The notes: generated by a model not told the origin, from the sequence alone. Shown: positions 45,568 through 55,076, numbered from the stretch's first letter. The stretch is DNA of 64,000 nt from Demequina sediminicola (GCF_000975055.1 NZ_BBRB01000001.1:62001-126000); one strand, 5' to 3'. Numbers and translations are program-made.

Positions 45568-46219
45568 CGTCGCCGCCTTCCTGGGGGTTCTCTGGTGGGA
45601 TGCGTTCGCCGGTCAAGCAATCCATGAGTGATTGTTGGAGCCATCCAAGGGACTCAAACACCATGCCCATCCAGATGCGCTCGGCACCGGGCTGGTCATC
45701 GACGTGCCCGTCGCTGCCCATGGATTCGAGGATTTCGCTGCGCAGCACCTCGGTGTCGTCGTCGCTGCGGATGTGAAGACGGCTGGCGAGCACTAGGCGC
45801 ACGTCGGTGAGGGCCGATGCCGTGGCGAGCCCGTCTTCGAATGGCACCATCCAACTGGTGGAGTCGCCGCTGAGGCCTTCCCACATGGTGTGGAGGCGGG
45901 CGATCTTGAGGTTGCGGACGTCGTTCTCGGTCAGACGGCGGAACTCTTCTGCGATTTCACGGTCGTCAAGGGACGCGGTGGGCAGTAGCGCAAGGAGTGC
46001 GGGGTCGGCGGGCTCCTGAGCGCTTTCGGTGATGTTGGCAAGGGGCGCCAAGAGGTCCTCAGCGGCGCTCGATGCCTCCCGGTCCACGGGTGGTTGCATG
46101 CCGAACTGGTCGGAGCCAAGGAGTAGTGCAACATCCGCGATCAGTCGGGCTACGACGGCACGCTCTTCCTCGTCGAGTTCCGCGACAAGGCCGTCTCCGG
46201 TGGCCGTGAATCCCTTCAC
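45560..46219 (-). CDS. DUF2017 family protein
   Basis: 219 residues, actinobacterial DUF2017, nearly always next to clpS. Helical, with [20 protein letters not shown] and a C-terminal [14 protein letters not shown]. Function unknown; the constant link to clpS suggests a role in adaptor-dependent proteolysis. GTG start (VKGFTAT) overlaps the clpS stop (GTGA), with GGAGCGG upstream. Confidence 0.85.
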   Translation of the reverse strand: MKGFTATGDGLVAELDEEERAVVARLIADVALLLGSDQFGMQPPVDREASSAAEDLLAPLANITESAQEPADPALLALLPTASLDDREIAEEFRRLTENDVRNLKIARLHTMWEGLSGDSTSWMVPFEDGLATASALTDVRLVLASRLHIRSDDDTEVLRSEILESMGSDGHVDDQPGAERIWMGMVFESLGWLQQSLMDCLTGERIPPENPQEGGDVV

Positions 46220-46503
46220 TCGCCGCTCCGTTGGTAGGTCGCGTGGAGTCCGTAGCCGTGCATCGCTTGCACGTCGACTTCCATCTTCTCGCGAGGGCCG
46301 GAGCTGACCACGGAACGTCCGCGCTCGTGCACTTCCCACATGCGCGCTTCTGCTTCCTCGGCGGTGAACTCAAAATAGGTCTGGAAGACGTATGAGACGT
46401 AACTCATGAGGTTGACTGGATCGTTCCAGACGATGGTGACCCAGGTGTCATCGACTCGGGTCGCGACTGCGCCCTCGTGGTGGAGTTCTTCCTGGGTTGA
46501 CAC
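46216..46503 (-). CDS. clpS: ATP-dependent Clp protease adaptor
   Basis: 95 residues. WVTIVWNDPVNLMSYVSYVFQ, the ClpS fold that holds N-degron residues, and GRSVVSSGPREKMEVDVQAMH (core SGPREKMEVD). Delivers N-end-rule substrates to ClpAP/ClpCP. First gene of the clpS-DUF2017-murI-MBL-rph-rdgB run. Confidence 0.94.
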   Translation of the reverse strand: MSTQEELHHEGAVATRVDDTWVTIVWNDPVNLMSYVSYVFQTYFEFTAEEAEARMWEVHERGRSVVSSGPREKMEVDVQAMHGYGLHATYQRSGE

Positions 46504-46548
46504 GTTTCCTACCCTAGAGCGCTTGTGCTCATCTGTGGGGGAACCTGG

Positions 46549-46833
46549 TTAGTCGTCGTCGCCTTCGGAACCGAATGCGCCGTCAATGATTTCCTTGCAT
46601 GCGGGGCATACCGGGAACTTCTGAGGATCGCGGCCAGGAACCCAGACCTTGCCGCACAGAGCAATCACGGGGTCGCCGGACATTGCCGACTCCATGATCT
46701 TCTCCTTGCGCACATAGTGGGCAAAGCGTTCCGCGTCACCGGGCTCCGCCATCTCCCGGGTGTCGACCCGTTCGATCGTGGTGGTGCCACCCTGGGGGGA
46801 GGACTGTGGCTGCGCGTTGTCGGTCTCGCTCAT
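46549..46833 (-). CDS. DUF3039 zinc-ribbon-like protein
   Basis: 94 residues, actinobacterial DUF3039. One Cys in IALCGKVW and a CPAC pair (Cys60, Cys76, Cys79) suggest metal binding; AERFAHYVRKEKI is conserved. Function unknown. Adjacent to clpS, as is usual in this phylum. Confidence 0.85.
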   Translation of the reverse strand: MSETDNAQPQSSPQGGTTTIERVDTREMAEPGDAERFAHYVRKEKIMESAMSGDPVIALCGKVWVPGRDPQKFPVCPACKEIIDGAFGSEGDDD

Positions 46834-46868
46834 GGGGAACAGTCTACGACGCTCGCGCGCGTGCGTCC

Positions 46869-48467
46869 CTAAGACACTGCCCCGATCAGGGCGCCCGTGC
46901 GGCGGTTGTAAAGCGACCCCGCGGCGGAGGCCCCTCCCCACAGTCCCGCGACACCCATGGCTACGCCCGTCACGAGCGCCATCCACCCCCAGCCGGCGTG
47001 CACCGTCAGGGACAAAATGAAGGGCACGGTGACGAGCGGCAACACCATCAGCGTGGCGATGGAGGACACCAACTGGGCGGCCACGGACGCACCAAGTGAC
47101 CCCACTTCAGCACCGAACGGGCTCTCCCCTGGCGCCGCTGCACGGTATGGCAACGCCACGGAACTGAGCGCGGAGATCCCGAGCGTGACTCCTAGTGTGC
47201 CGAGGGTTGCGCCCACCAGACCTGGGGCATCGGCCCACCTGCCGGTCCATGCGAGCACCCCGATGGCTGCCAGCAGCACTGCCGGGACCGCCCAGACGGC
47301 GACTGCTTGCAGGCGTCCGTGCATGACGGCGCGGCCGTGCTTCCCAGAGACGATGTCCATCCACAGTGCGGTGGAGTCGAGGGCGACGTCGTTGTGCCGG
47401 CCCCAGCCGATCGACGATGCCAGCAGCACTGGGGCAGCAAATCCCCACCTGGGGTCAAGTTCCAGAATCGGCATCACGAGAACAAAGAACACTACCGGCA
47501 ACGCGGCCACGCCCACGGCATTGACGATGTAGCGGGCATCTGTGGCCCACGAGATCAAGAGGCGTGCGCGGACGGCACGAGTGGGGGCATCAGCCCTCCA
47601 CCATGCAGGCTCGGCGTCGCTCGCCCGGGTGAGGACAGCATCGGTCCTACGCCGCCGGCCCCCTCCCCGGTAAACCGGGTGCGTAAGCGTGTAAGCGATG
47701 GCTCTCTTCCACGCCCACATCAGTAGCACCAGGGTTGCGGCCATCAGCACCAGCCGCCACACAGCACCCGTGATGTCCCCCGCTACCCATGCGCCGGGTG
47801 CCGCAACACCGGCACCAATCGGGGTGCGGGCGAGCCATTCCCCAGCGACGGGAACAGTGGTTTCCAGTCCAGCTTCAAGTCCGTCGCGCAGAAACGCCCA
47901 GCCCGCGACGCCCACCATCACCACAGCCAGGCCGATGCTCAAGAACAGCAGAGTGCGGCTGCGACGGTTGTTGACGGCTCGCGTGCTCCACGCCACACAG
48001 ACCCGTGCGCCCACCACCATGACCGCGACTGTCAGCACCGCACCGATCACGGCCACGACCTGCGCGGCCGGCTCGTCGTAGCGCCAGCCTCGGGACAACA
48101 CGAGGAAAACAATCATGAAGAACAGTGCTGGCACGGTGAGGAATGCGGAGGCGGTGAGTCCCGGCAGCAAGGTGCGGGCCTTCACACCCCAGGTCGCAAA
48201 CTTCCCCGGGTCCAGAGTGTCTTCGAGGCCGGTGACCATGAGGGGCACCACCCACCACCCCACCACACACACCGTGGCGAGGATGACGACGATGGTGGTG
48301 CGGACATCGGCCGGTTGAAACCCCAGCCATGTTTGCGCCCACCACACGAGCGGAATCAGGGTCAGCGACCACACCGCGCCACCGATGAGAAGAAGTGCCC
48401 GCCACCATTCGCGCTGCAATTGGTGGGCGACCACGGTGTACTTCAGTCTGAGGAGTGTCGCAACCAT
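46869..48467 (-). CDS. ABC transporter membrane protein
   Basis: 532 residues, ~12 hydrophobic helices in two halves, no solute-binding domain. Overlaps the ATPase gene by 25 bp. Matches actinobacterial transporter permeases described only as hypothetical ABC exporters. Substrate unknown. Confidence 0.78.
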   Translation of the reverse strand: MVATLLRLKYTVVAHQLQREWWRALLLIGGAVWSLTLIPLVWWAQTWLGFQPADVRTTIVVILATVCVVGWWVVPLMVTGLEDTLDPGKFATWGVKARTLLPGLTASAFLTVPALFFMIVFLVLSRGWRYDEPAAQVVAVIGAVLTVAVMVVGARVCVAWSTRAVNNRRSRTLLFLSIGLAVVMVGVAGWAFLRDGLEAGLETTVPVAGEWLARTPIGAGVAAPGAWVAGDITGAVWRLVLMAATLVLLMWAWKRAIAYTLTHPVYRGGGRRRRTDAVLTRASDAEPAWWRADAPTRAVRARLLISWATDARYIVNAVGVAALPVVFFVLVMPILELDPRWGFAAPVLLASSIGWGRHNDVALDSTALWMDIVSGKHGRAVMHGRLQAVAVWAVPAVLLAAIGVLAWTGRWADAPGLVGATLGTLGVTLGISALSSVALPYRAAAPGESPFGAEVGSLGASVAAQLVSSIATLMVLPLVTVPFILSLTVHAGWGWMALVTGVAMGVAGLWGGASAAGSLYNRRTGALIGAVS

Positions 48468-49213
48468 GACAAGTCCCGCTGATCTGAGGTGTCTCCCACG
48501 AGGCCCACGAACCGGTCTTCGAGGTCTTGGCCTGCGCGCACGTCGTCCAAGGTCCCGGCCGCGAGGATGCGGCCGCCTCCCACGACGGCGACGTGGTCAC
48601 AGAGGCGTTCGACGAGCGCCATGACGTGACTGGACATGATGACCGTTCCACCGGATGCGACGAACGCCTGCAGGATGCGGCGAATCGCGCCCGCCGAGAC
48701 GGGGTCCACCGCTTCGAAAGGTTCGTCCAACACCAGGACTCGCGGGGCGTGCACGAGGGCACATGCGAGCGCGATCTTTTTGGTCATGCCCGCGGAGAAG
48801 TCCGTGACTAACGTGCTGCCCGCGGAATCCAAATCGAGGGCTGCCAGGAGGTCATCGCGCCGCTCGCGCACCGTCTCTTTGGCCATGCCCCGCATCAGTC
48901 CGGCATAGCTAATCAGTTCGCTGCCGGTGAGCCGGTCAAAGGTATGCAGTCCGTCCGGTAGCACTCCCACTAGCGGCTTGGCACGTGCGGGCTCGGCCCA
49001 CAGATCGATGCCGTGCACGAGGGCCTGGCCGGAATCAGGGGTGAGGAGGCCGGTGGCCATCGACAACGTGGTGGTCTTCCCGGCACCGTTGGGTCCCACT
49101 ACGCCGTAAAACGAGTGAGTGGGGATCGTCAGGTCGATGCCGGCGACGGCCTCGGTGGCTCCGAACCTTTTGCGTAGCCCACGGAGTTCAAGTGCGGGTG
49201 TCGGGGTGGACAT
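48443..49213 (-). CDS. ABC transporter ATP-binding protein
   Basis: 256 residues. Walker A VGPNGAGKTTTL, signature DFSAGMTKKIAL (variant of LSGG), Walker B VLVLDEPFEAVDP, H-loop MSSHVM. Start MSTPTPALEL. Partner of the downstream permease. Confidence 0.88.
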   Translation of the reverse strand: MSTPTPALELRGLRKRFGATEAVAGIDLTIPTHSFYGVVGPNGAGKTTTLSMATGLLTPDSGQALVHGIDLWAEPARAKPLVGVLPDGLHTFDRLTGSELISYAGLMRGMAKETVRERRDDLLAALDLDSAGSTLVTDFSAGMTKKIALACALVHAPRVLVLDEPFEAVDPVSAGAIRRILQAFVASGGTVIMSSHVMALVERLCDHVAVVGGGRILAAGTLDDVRAGQDLEDRFVGLVGDTSDQRDLSWLRHSSD

Positions 49214-49220
49214 TGGCCAG

Positions 49221-50186
49221 TTATCCCGCAGTCGCGACGAGGAACACGGTGTACCCGAGCCACAGTGCGAGCAGAACAGAGCCCTCAAGCCGGTTGATTC
49301 GTCCGTCGGACTTCCAACGGAAGCCAAAGATGACCACCAAGAGGGTCAACCCCATGAGGAACGGGAAGTCGCGATTCAGCAGGTCGGGCGTGACGACAGC
49401 GGGGTGGATCAGGCCGGCGATGCCCACCACACCGAGGGTGTTGAAGAGGTTGGAGCCGATGACGTTGCCGAGCGCGAGGTCGTTCTCGCCCTTGCGGGCG
49501 GCCGCGAGAGCCGCGGCGAGTTCCGGTGCGGAGGTACCGATCGCGACGACGGTCAGGCCGATGACCAGGTCAGACCAGCCCAGCGATTCCGCGATTTCGA
49601 CGGCTCCCCACACCAGTACGCGCGAGGACACGACCAGGAGCACAAGGCCCACGACCAACCATGTCCACGCGGCCCTTTTGCTGATGTTCTGGCTGGTGGC
49701 CTGCTGCTCCACGTCGTGCGCGAGGCCATCTCCTTGATGTTGCTTCGCTGACAGAATTTGCCACGTAATCAGCACTGCAAGCAGCAGTGCGAGCGCGCCA
49801 GCGTCGCCGCGGGACAGCTCGCCGTCGCTCATCAGCAGCCATGCGATGGCGGTGACGACAATCAACAGCGGCAGTTCCTTGCGCAGGATTCCGCGCTTCA
49901 CCGCAATGGGGAGCACGATGGCCGCGGTGCCGAGGATCAGGCCGATGTTTGCGATGTTGGAGCCCAGGGCGTTACCGAGCGCGAGCTCTGGGTCGCCGTC
50001 GGCGGCCGCGAACGCTGAGACCACCATTTCTGGTGCTGACGTGCCGAAGCCGATGACGAGCATGCCGATCAGCAGTGGAGCCATTCCCAGGAAACGGGCC
50101 ACGGCGGCGGCGCCGAGAACGAACTTGTCGGCGCTCCAGGCGAGGACGCCGAGGCCAACGAGAGTGGCGATGATGGGGACAAGCAT
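49221..50186 (-). CDS. Calcium/sodium antiporter (YrbG/CaCA family)
   Basis: 321 residues, ten helices in two inverted halves, each with the alpha-repeat: GFGTSAPEMVVSAFAA...ALGNALGSNIANI and AIGTSAPELAAALAAA...ALGNVIGSNLFNT. These carry the cation-binding acidic and polar residues of CaCA exchangers. A cytoplasmic loop of ~30 residues separates the halves. Confidence 0.93.
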   Translation of the reverse strand: MLVPIIATLVGLGVLAWSADKFVLGAAAVARFLGMAPLLIGMLVIGFGTSAPEMVVSAFAAADGDPELALGNALGSNIANIGLILGTAAIVLPIAVKRGILRKELPLLIVVTAIAWLLMSDGELSRGDAGALALLLAVLITWQILSAKQHQGDGLAHDVEQQATSQNISKRAAWTWLVVGLVLLVVSSRVLVWGAVEIAESLGWSDLVIGLTVVAIGTSAPELAAALAAARKGENDLALGNVIGSNLFNTLGVVGIAGLIHPAVVTPDLLNRDFPFLMGLTLLVVIFGFRWKSDGRINRLEGSVLLALWLGYTVFLVATAG

Positions 50187-50285
50187 GGGACGAGCGTAGT
50201 CGGCTCGTAGCCACTGAGCGTGACTGCATCAGGCGCGTGTGCTTGAGCGCAGTGCACCAAGTGAAAAAGTCCACACAAAACTAGA

Positions 50286-50311
50286 TTGCATACGCTGACG
50301 CATGTAATGTA
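50286..50311 (+). promoter_or_regulatory. Promoter box of first LAXTG surface protein
   Basis: ATAC (50290-50293), eight bases, then ATGTAATGTA (50302-50311), 31 bp before the ATG. The same ATAC-N8-ATGTAATGTA arrangement occurs at 55053-55074. TAATGT could be the -10. Confidence 0.55.
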
Positions 50312-50342
50312 CGGGAGCGTGAGAACTCTGGGAGGGGAACCC

Positions 50343-52898
50343 ATGCTTGTAGGTCAACGAGGACTGTCCGTTGCAGTACTGATCGCGCTATTCAGCGCGG
50401 TGCTCGTCAGCGTCGCGCCAGCGGCACGCGCGGCAGAGATCGGCGGGGGGCTTTCCGGACAGTGCTTCGAGGACCCTACGTCCGGAGACATCGACGGCTA
50501 CATTCAGGGCTCCGCGGACGTCACAGGGAGTGAAGACACGTCCGTCAGCGTTCCGGCCAGTTTCAACGACGGCGTGCGCACCTGCGATACCTACTGGGTC
50601 GAGCCCTATGCCCTTCGGGACAAAGGCATCACCGATCTGACGGTGGCGGCAGGTGACATCCAGTTCGCGTCCGGCGCCGCCTCAGGCAATCCGCTCGAGA
50701 CGTTCACCATTGGCACCGGGGCCAAAGTTACAGCCAGTGCCGTCGCACCCTATCGCTATGGATGGGATTTCAACGGGTGGACGTCCACACCGGGCGGCAC
50801 CACGCCGACGGCCTGGGCTTCTCCAGCGGCGGAGACCAAGACGTATTACGCCATGTGGTCAAGGACGCAGTTCACCATGAGGTTCGACTTCCGCGACGGT
50901 GGCGTCACCCCCACCCAGAGTGCGCAATACGCGTACGAGACTTCGTACCTTGACATCTCCTTCCCTGCTATTCCGGCTCGCGAACACTTCACGTCGCAGG
51001 GCTGGTACACCACGACTAACCCGTCCTTTCCGGCACAGTCCGGTGGCAAGGTTTATGGAAATGCAGATTTCCACGTCAAATGGGACGCTGCGGAATACAC
51101 CACCACGTTTGATTCCAACGGTGGCTCTGCCGTGGCACCGCAAACACTTGACTACCCAGGAGTCTTGACGGAGCCTGCGCCCACGCGCGAGCACTACACC
51201 TTGATGGGGTGGAAAACCACCGGAGGCGACTGGTGGGACTTCGCCGATGCACCCGAGTCCGACATGACGCTGACGGCCCAGTGGGAGGTCAACCAGTATC
51301 CGGTGACGTTTGACTCCAACGGAGGCTCCGCAGTGTCACCGCAGTCCGTCACGTATTTGGACACTGCCACGGAGCCCAGCGATCCGGCCCGCGAGCACTA
51401 TGCGTTCACCGGCTGGTACGACGGCGCTTCCCTGTGGGACTTTGACACGCAGATCACCGGACCGGTGGGCCTCACTGCTCACTGGGATCCCAACGTCTAT
51501 GCGGTCACTTTTGATTCTGCTGGCGGCAGCGCTGTAGCAAGCGAGGACGTCACGTACCCCGGAACGGCGAGCGAGCCCACCGCGCCCACGCGCAGCGAGT
51601 ACGTGTTCGCAGGGTGGGAGGACCCGTCCGGTGATCCGTGGTCGTTTGGCACCACGGTCACAGAGGACGTCGAGCTCACGGCCACATGGGAGTCAGCCCA
51701 CGTCAATGATACGTACTTCACCTACACCGTTGACCCGCTCACGGACTCGTTTACGGTGACGGGCCTGACCCCTGCAGGTGAGACACAGTCGCACCTCTCG
51801 CTTCCATGGAAGGTGGAAGTCGCGGGCCATACCTTTACCCTGCGAAGCATTGCCGACGGCATCTTTGAAAACTCCGATGCCATAGAGGACGTCGCGCTCC
51901 CGCAAGGTGCGTCGATCGTCATCTCAGATCTGGACCTCGGCACTCCCGTCCGCATGCATTACACGTTTGACGACTGGGCTGTCACGCTTGGCGGCGTCCG
52001 CACCCGGGACCTGAGCACCCTTCACGGCGGCGGCGTGGTGTGGCACGACGTCTACGGCACCAACGAATCTCTGGTCCCGTACTTCACACCCAACACCTAC
52101 ACGGTGACCTACGACTCAACGCACGGCAGCGCAGTTCCCAGCGAGGACGTCACGTACCCCGCGACAGCGGCAGCGCCCACCGATCCCTCAAGCGAGCACT
52201 ACACGTTCGCCGGATGGCTGGACAGCGCCGGTCAGCCATGGAGTTTCAGCACCACCGTCACATCGAACATGACCCTCACGGCGGCATGGGCTCCGTTGAC
52301 GTACACCGTCACCTTTGACCCAGCCAACGGCGATGCCGTGGAAAGCGTCGAGGCGACGTACCCGTCGCCGGCCGCTCCGGCATCGGCGCCCTTCAAAAGC
52401 GGGTACACCTTCTCGCACTGGACGGACAACGCGGACTCCACGTGGGACACCACTGCGACGGTGACGGCCGATGCGGCACTGACCGCCGTGTACACCGAGA
52501 ACGAGCGTATGGTCGCTGGCCCGCAAAGCGCACTGCCAGGAGAGACCATCACCATTGCAGGGCGCGGCTTCGACCCCGGCGAGTCCGTGGAGGTTGAGTT
52601 GCACTCGACGCCCGTCCTACTCGCCAGCACTACGGCCGATGCCTCGGGCGCCTTCTCGATAGAGGTCACCATCCCAGAGGACATCTCCCCCGGCGAGCAC
52701 ACATTGGTCTTGGCCGCAGGTACGGGAACGGCGGAAATGCCATTCACCGTGACCGCACCGACCGTGATGGCACAGGCAGGTGAGATGCTCGCGGCCACCG
52801 GTGCGCAGGCCTGGCGCTCCACCGCTGTTGTAGCGTTCGCCGTGTTCCTTCTGGGCCTGGCGCTGGCATGGCGTGGACGCCGCATCGCAGGTATTTGA
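50343..52898 (+). CDS. LAXTG-anchored surface protein with InlB B-repeats
   Basis: 851 residues. Signal peptide 1-31, then a unique ~145-residue region, then Listeria-Bacteroides (InlB B) repeats near 176-249, 251-315, 317-382 and 385-450, each with VTFDSNGGSAV...FTGW...LTA.W. A BspA-like segment (454-530) interrupts; two more repeats (585-718) follow. A Big/IPT-like domain (722-800) precedes LAATG (816-820), a hydrophobic helix and RGRR. LAXTG is the class E sortase signal. GGAGGGGAA before the chosen ATG. Adhesin-like; ligand unknown. Confidence 0.85.
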   Translation: MLVGQRGLSVAVLIALFSAVLVSVAPAARAAEIGGGLSGQCFEDPTSGDIDGYIQGSADVTGSEDTSVSVPASFNDGVRTCDTYWVEPYALRDKGITDLTVAAGDIQFASGAASGNPLETFTIGTGAKVTASAVAPYRYGWDFNGWTSTPGGTTPTAWASPAAETKTYYAMWSRTQFTMRFDFRDGGVTPTQSAQYAYETSYLDISFPAIPAREHFTSQGWYTTTNPSFPAQSGGKVYGNADFHVKWDAAEYTTTFDSNGGSAVAPQTLDYPGVLTEPAPTREHYTLMGWKTTGGDWWDFADAPESDMTLTAQWEVNQYPVTFDSNGGSAVSPQSVTYLDTATEPSDPAREHYAFTGWYDGASLWDFDTQITGPVGLTAHWDPNVYAVTFDSAGGSAVASEDVTYPGTASEPTAPTRSEYVFAGWEDPSGDPWSFGTTVTEDVELTATWESAHVNDTYFTYTVDPLTDSFTVTGLTPAGETQSHLSLPWKVEVAGHTFTLRSIADGIFENSDAIEDVALPQGASIVISDLDLGTPVRMHYTFDDWAVTLGGVRTRDLSTLHGGGVVWHDVYGTNESLVPYFTPNTYTVTYDSTHGSAVPSEDVTYPATAAAPTDPSSEHYTFAGWLDSAGQPWSFSTTVTSNMTLTAAWAPLTYTVTFDPANGDAVESVEATYPSPAAPASAPFKSGYTFSHWTDNADSTWDTTATVTADAALTAVYTENERMVAGPQSALPGETITIAGRGFDPGESVEVELHSTPVLLASTTADASGAFSIEVTIPEDISPGEHTLVLAAGTGTAEMPFTVTAPTVMAQAGEMLAATGAQAWRSTAVVAFAVFLLGLALAWRGRRIAGI

Positions 52899-52931
52899 GT
52901 GATTGCGGCACGCCCGCGAAAAAGGGGTGAC

Positions 52932-52960
52932 AACTAACCTACGGTCGCGTAGGGTGTAGT
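52932..52960. promoter_or_regulatory. Palindromic operator upstream of desaturase
   Basis: CCTACG-GTCG-CGTAGG (52938-52953) is a perfect inverted repeat, extended imperfectly by AACTA and TAGTT outside. It lies ~80 bp before the desaturase start, typical of a TetR-type operator at actinobacterial fatty-acid genes. Confidence 0.65.
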
Positions 52961-53031
52961 TATCCGCGTGAGTTCTGCTGACGCATACAGCGGCTGGGAA
53001 GTCGATACGCCCCCATGATTTTCGGAGACGC

Positions 53032-54105
53032 ATGACTCGATCGCCCAACGTTGGCAACGTCATACCCCTCAACCACGTGACGCACCGCTTTGCGGAGCTT
53101 GCGGCAACCATCCGCGACACCGGGTTGTTGCACCGCGCCTACGGCTTCTACGCCGGGTTCGGCGGCGCACTGGTTCTTGCGATGGCTGGAGTCATCACTG
53201 GGTTCATCTTGCTGGGCGACTCGTGGTTCCAGCTCCTCATTGCCGCAGCGTTGGGCATCGTGCTCACTCAGGTCGCATTCCTGGGCCACGAAGCCTCCCA
53301 CCGCACCGTATTTAAGTCAGGCCCCGCCAACGACCGCCTGGGCCGCGTGCTGAGCGCCCTCGTCGTGGGCATCAGCCACCAGTGGTGGATGAACAAGCAC
53401 TCCCGCCACCACGCCAACCCCAACAAGCTTGGCGCCGACCCCGACATCGAGAAGGACACCATCTCCTTTGTCGAGGAAGACGCCCGTGAGGCCCGCGGCA
53501 TCGTCCGCTGGATCACGCAACGCCAGGGATGGCTGTTCTTCCCCCTCCTCACCTTCGAGGGCCTCAACCTTCACTACCGTTCCGTGGCTTCGCTGTTCGC
53601 CTTCGGCACCCGCAAGCAGCGCTGGACCGAACTCCCGCTGATTGCCGGCCACTTTGTGCTGTACCTCGTACCGGTGTTCATGTTCCTGCCACTCGGACTC
53701 GCCTTCGCCTTCATTGGCGTGCAGATGGCCGTATTTGGCGTCTACATGGGCGCCTCCTTTGCCCCCAACCACAAGGGCATGGGCATTGTGGCCGAGGACG
53801 CCAAGATGGACTTCCTGTCCAAGCAGGTCCTGACCAGCCGCAACATCAGCGGCGGCTGGGGAATGAGCATCCTCACCGGTGGCCTCAACTTCCAGATCGA
53901 GCACCACCTGTTCCCCAACATGGCGCGCCCACACCTAATCCGCACCCGCGAGATTGTGCGCGAATACTGCGAACAGCACTCCGTGCCTTACACGGAGACC
54001 ACGCTCTTCGAGTCCTACGCGATCGTCATCGAATACCTCAACCAGGTAGGCCTCGCAGCACGAGACCCCTTCGACTGCCCCGAGCGGGTGTCAATGGGGC
54101 GTTAA
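53032..54105 (+). CDS. Membrane fatty acid desaturase
   Basis: 357 residues. Three histidine boxes: HEASHR (~85), HSRHH (~125) and QIEHHLFP (~305), with four hydrophobic helices, as in acyl-CoA/acyl-lipid front-end desaturases. It inserts double bonds into membrane fatty acids. ATG at MTRSPN. Monocistronic with its own terminator. Confidence 0.92.
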   Translation: MTRSPNVGNVIPLNHVTHRFAELAATIRDTGLLHRAYGFYAGFGGALVLAMAGVITGFILLGDSWFQLLIAAALGIVLTQVAFLGHEASHRTVFKSGPANDRLGRVLSALVVGISHQWWMNKHSRHHANPNKLGADPDIEKDTISFVEEDAREARGIVRWITQRQGWLFFPLLTFEGLNLHYRSVASLFAFGTRKQRWTELPLIAGHFVLYLVPVFMFLPLGLAFAFIGVQMAVFGVYMGASFAPNHKGMGIVAEDAKMDFLSKQVLTSRNISGGWGMSILTGGLNFQIEHHLFPNMARPHLIRTREIVREYCEQHSVPYTETTLFESYAIVIEYLNQVGLAARDPFDCPERVSMGR

Positions 54106-54122
54106 GCCTCCACGCCTCCACC

Positions 54123-54162
54123 AAAGACCCCTGGTGCACCTGCTGGTGCGCTGGGGGTCTTT
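54123..54162 (+). terminator. Terminator of desaturase gene
   Basis: AAAGACCCC and GGGGTCTTT pair around a GC-rich loop, followed by GCGTTT. Confidence 0.8.
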
Positions 54163-54257
54163 GCGTTTCTGGGGCCTTCGGACACACGTGGGCCTTTTGT
54201 GTGCACTCAGGGACTCCGAGGGCAAAGGGGATCGACTGTTCGAGCCGATGACGCCAC

Positions 54258-54899
54258 CTATCGAGTGCCCCAAGGCGGCCGGCGCGACTCCGAGATTGGC
54301 CTGACGAGGGAAAGGGTTTCGACCATGTCTGGCATACAGTCGCGGTCGACGTCCGCGAGCAACGCGTCGCAGTGCATCACCTGCAAGCAAAGTTGGGCTG
54401 CGATCACAATCTCATCGGCAAGACGAGGTCTGTCGATACTTTTTGGGACGCTAAGGGTCCCGTCGTCTTGCAAATCTACGTAGAACCCGCGTTGCTTGTC
54501 AGCGTCGGCCGCGCGAGCGAACCTTCGGTAGAGGTCTCTCACCTCACCGTCGCTTAGAGCGACAGTTTCGCCGAAGTTCTCGTCAGGAGGAACCGTCCAG
54601 AAGAACCGAACGATCTCCGACGCCTCGTGCGCGGTTGCAAACTTTTCTATGTGGCTTCGCCCGTGGTCGCGCAGCCGGGGCACGTTCACGGGCTCGCCTG
54701 ACCCAGACTTCCACCCCTCCCAGCACGCGTCGAAGACCCATTCGGACTTACCGAGCTCCTCCTGCGCAAGCACTATGAGCGACTGAGCGCGAGCAGGCGA
54801 GGTTGGGTACAGCACGTAGGCATCAACGATGAGGCCAGCAGCGTTGTCCACGAGCGACCGCCACAACGCGCGCCCTCGCTCTGGAGTAAACATCGTCAT
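54258..54899 (-). CDS. AbiV-family abortive infection protein (HEPN-like)
   Basis: 213 residues. The helical SPARAQSLIVLAQEELGKSEW segment (EELGK at 48-51) is characteristic of AbiV proteins, which in lactococci stop phage translation after infection. The rest is helical with KQRGFYVDL. Third codon positions look less G/C-biased by eye than its neighbours, compatible with acquisition. Lone gene; no defence partner next to it. Start ATG at 54899 (54893 possible). Confidence 0.75.
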   Translation of the reverse strand: MTMFTPERGRALWRSLVDNAAGLIVDAYVLYPTSPARAQSLIVLAQEELGKSEWVFDACWEGWKSGSGEPVNVPRLRDHGRSHIEKFATAHEASEIVRFFWTVPPDENFGETVALSDGEVRDLYRRFARAADADKQRGFYVDLQDDGTLSVPKSIDRPRLADEIVIAAQLCLQVMHCDALLADVDRDCMPDMVETLSLVRPISESRRPPWGTR

Positions 54900-54977
54900 A
54901 TCGCCAGGCTAAGGGGTCAACTGGCCAGGTTCGTAGGAGGACTGCCCAGGAGGGTGCAATCTCGAGCCACTCCGGCA

Positions 54978-55017
54978 CCACGGGGCCACGGGGCCACGGG
55001 GCCACGGGGCCACGGGG
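54978..55017. repeat. Tandem 8-bp repeat, five copies
   Basis: CCACGGGG repeated five times exactly, between the abiV-like gene and the second surface protein, 36 bp before that gene's promoter box. Confidence 0.9.
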
Positions 55018-55044
55018 CCTCAACACGGACATACCGGACATCGC

Positions 55045-55076
55045 TTGATTAGATACATGGGCGTATGTAATGTATT
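55045..55076 (+). promoter_or_regulatory. Promoter box of second LAXTG surface protein
   Basis: TTGATT (55045-55050), 17 bp, then TAATGT as -35/-10. Overlapping it is ATAC-N8-ATGTAATGTA (55053-55074), shared with the first surface gene. TACAT and ATGTA form an inverted repeat inside. Confidence 0.6.

Noticed and set aside
50343-52898. Sequencing duplication in the surface protein gene
   Set aside because: Repeats are typical InlB B-repeats with diverged codons, so they are genuine protein repeats.
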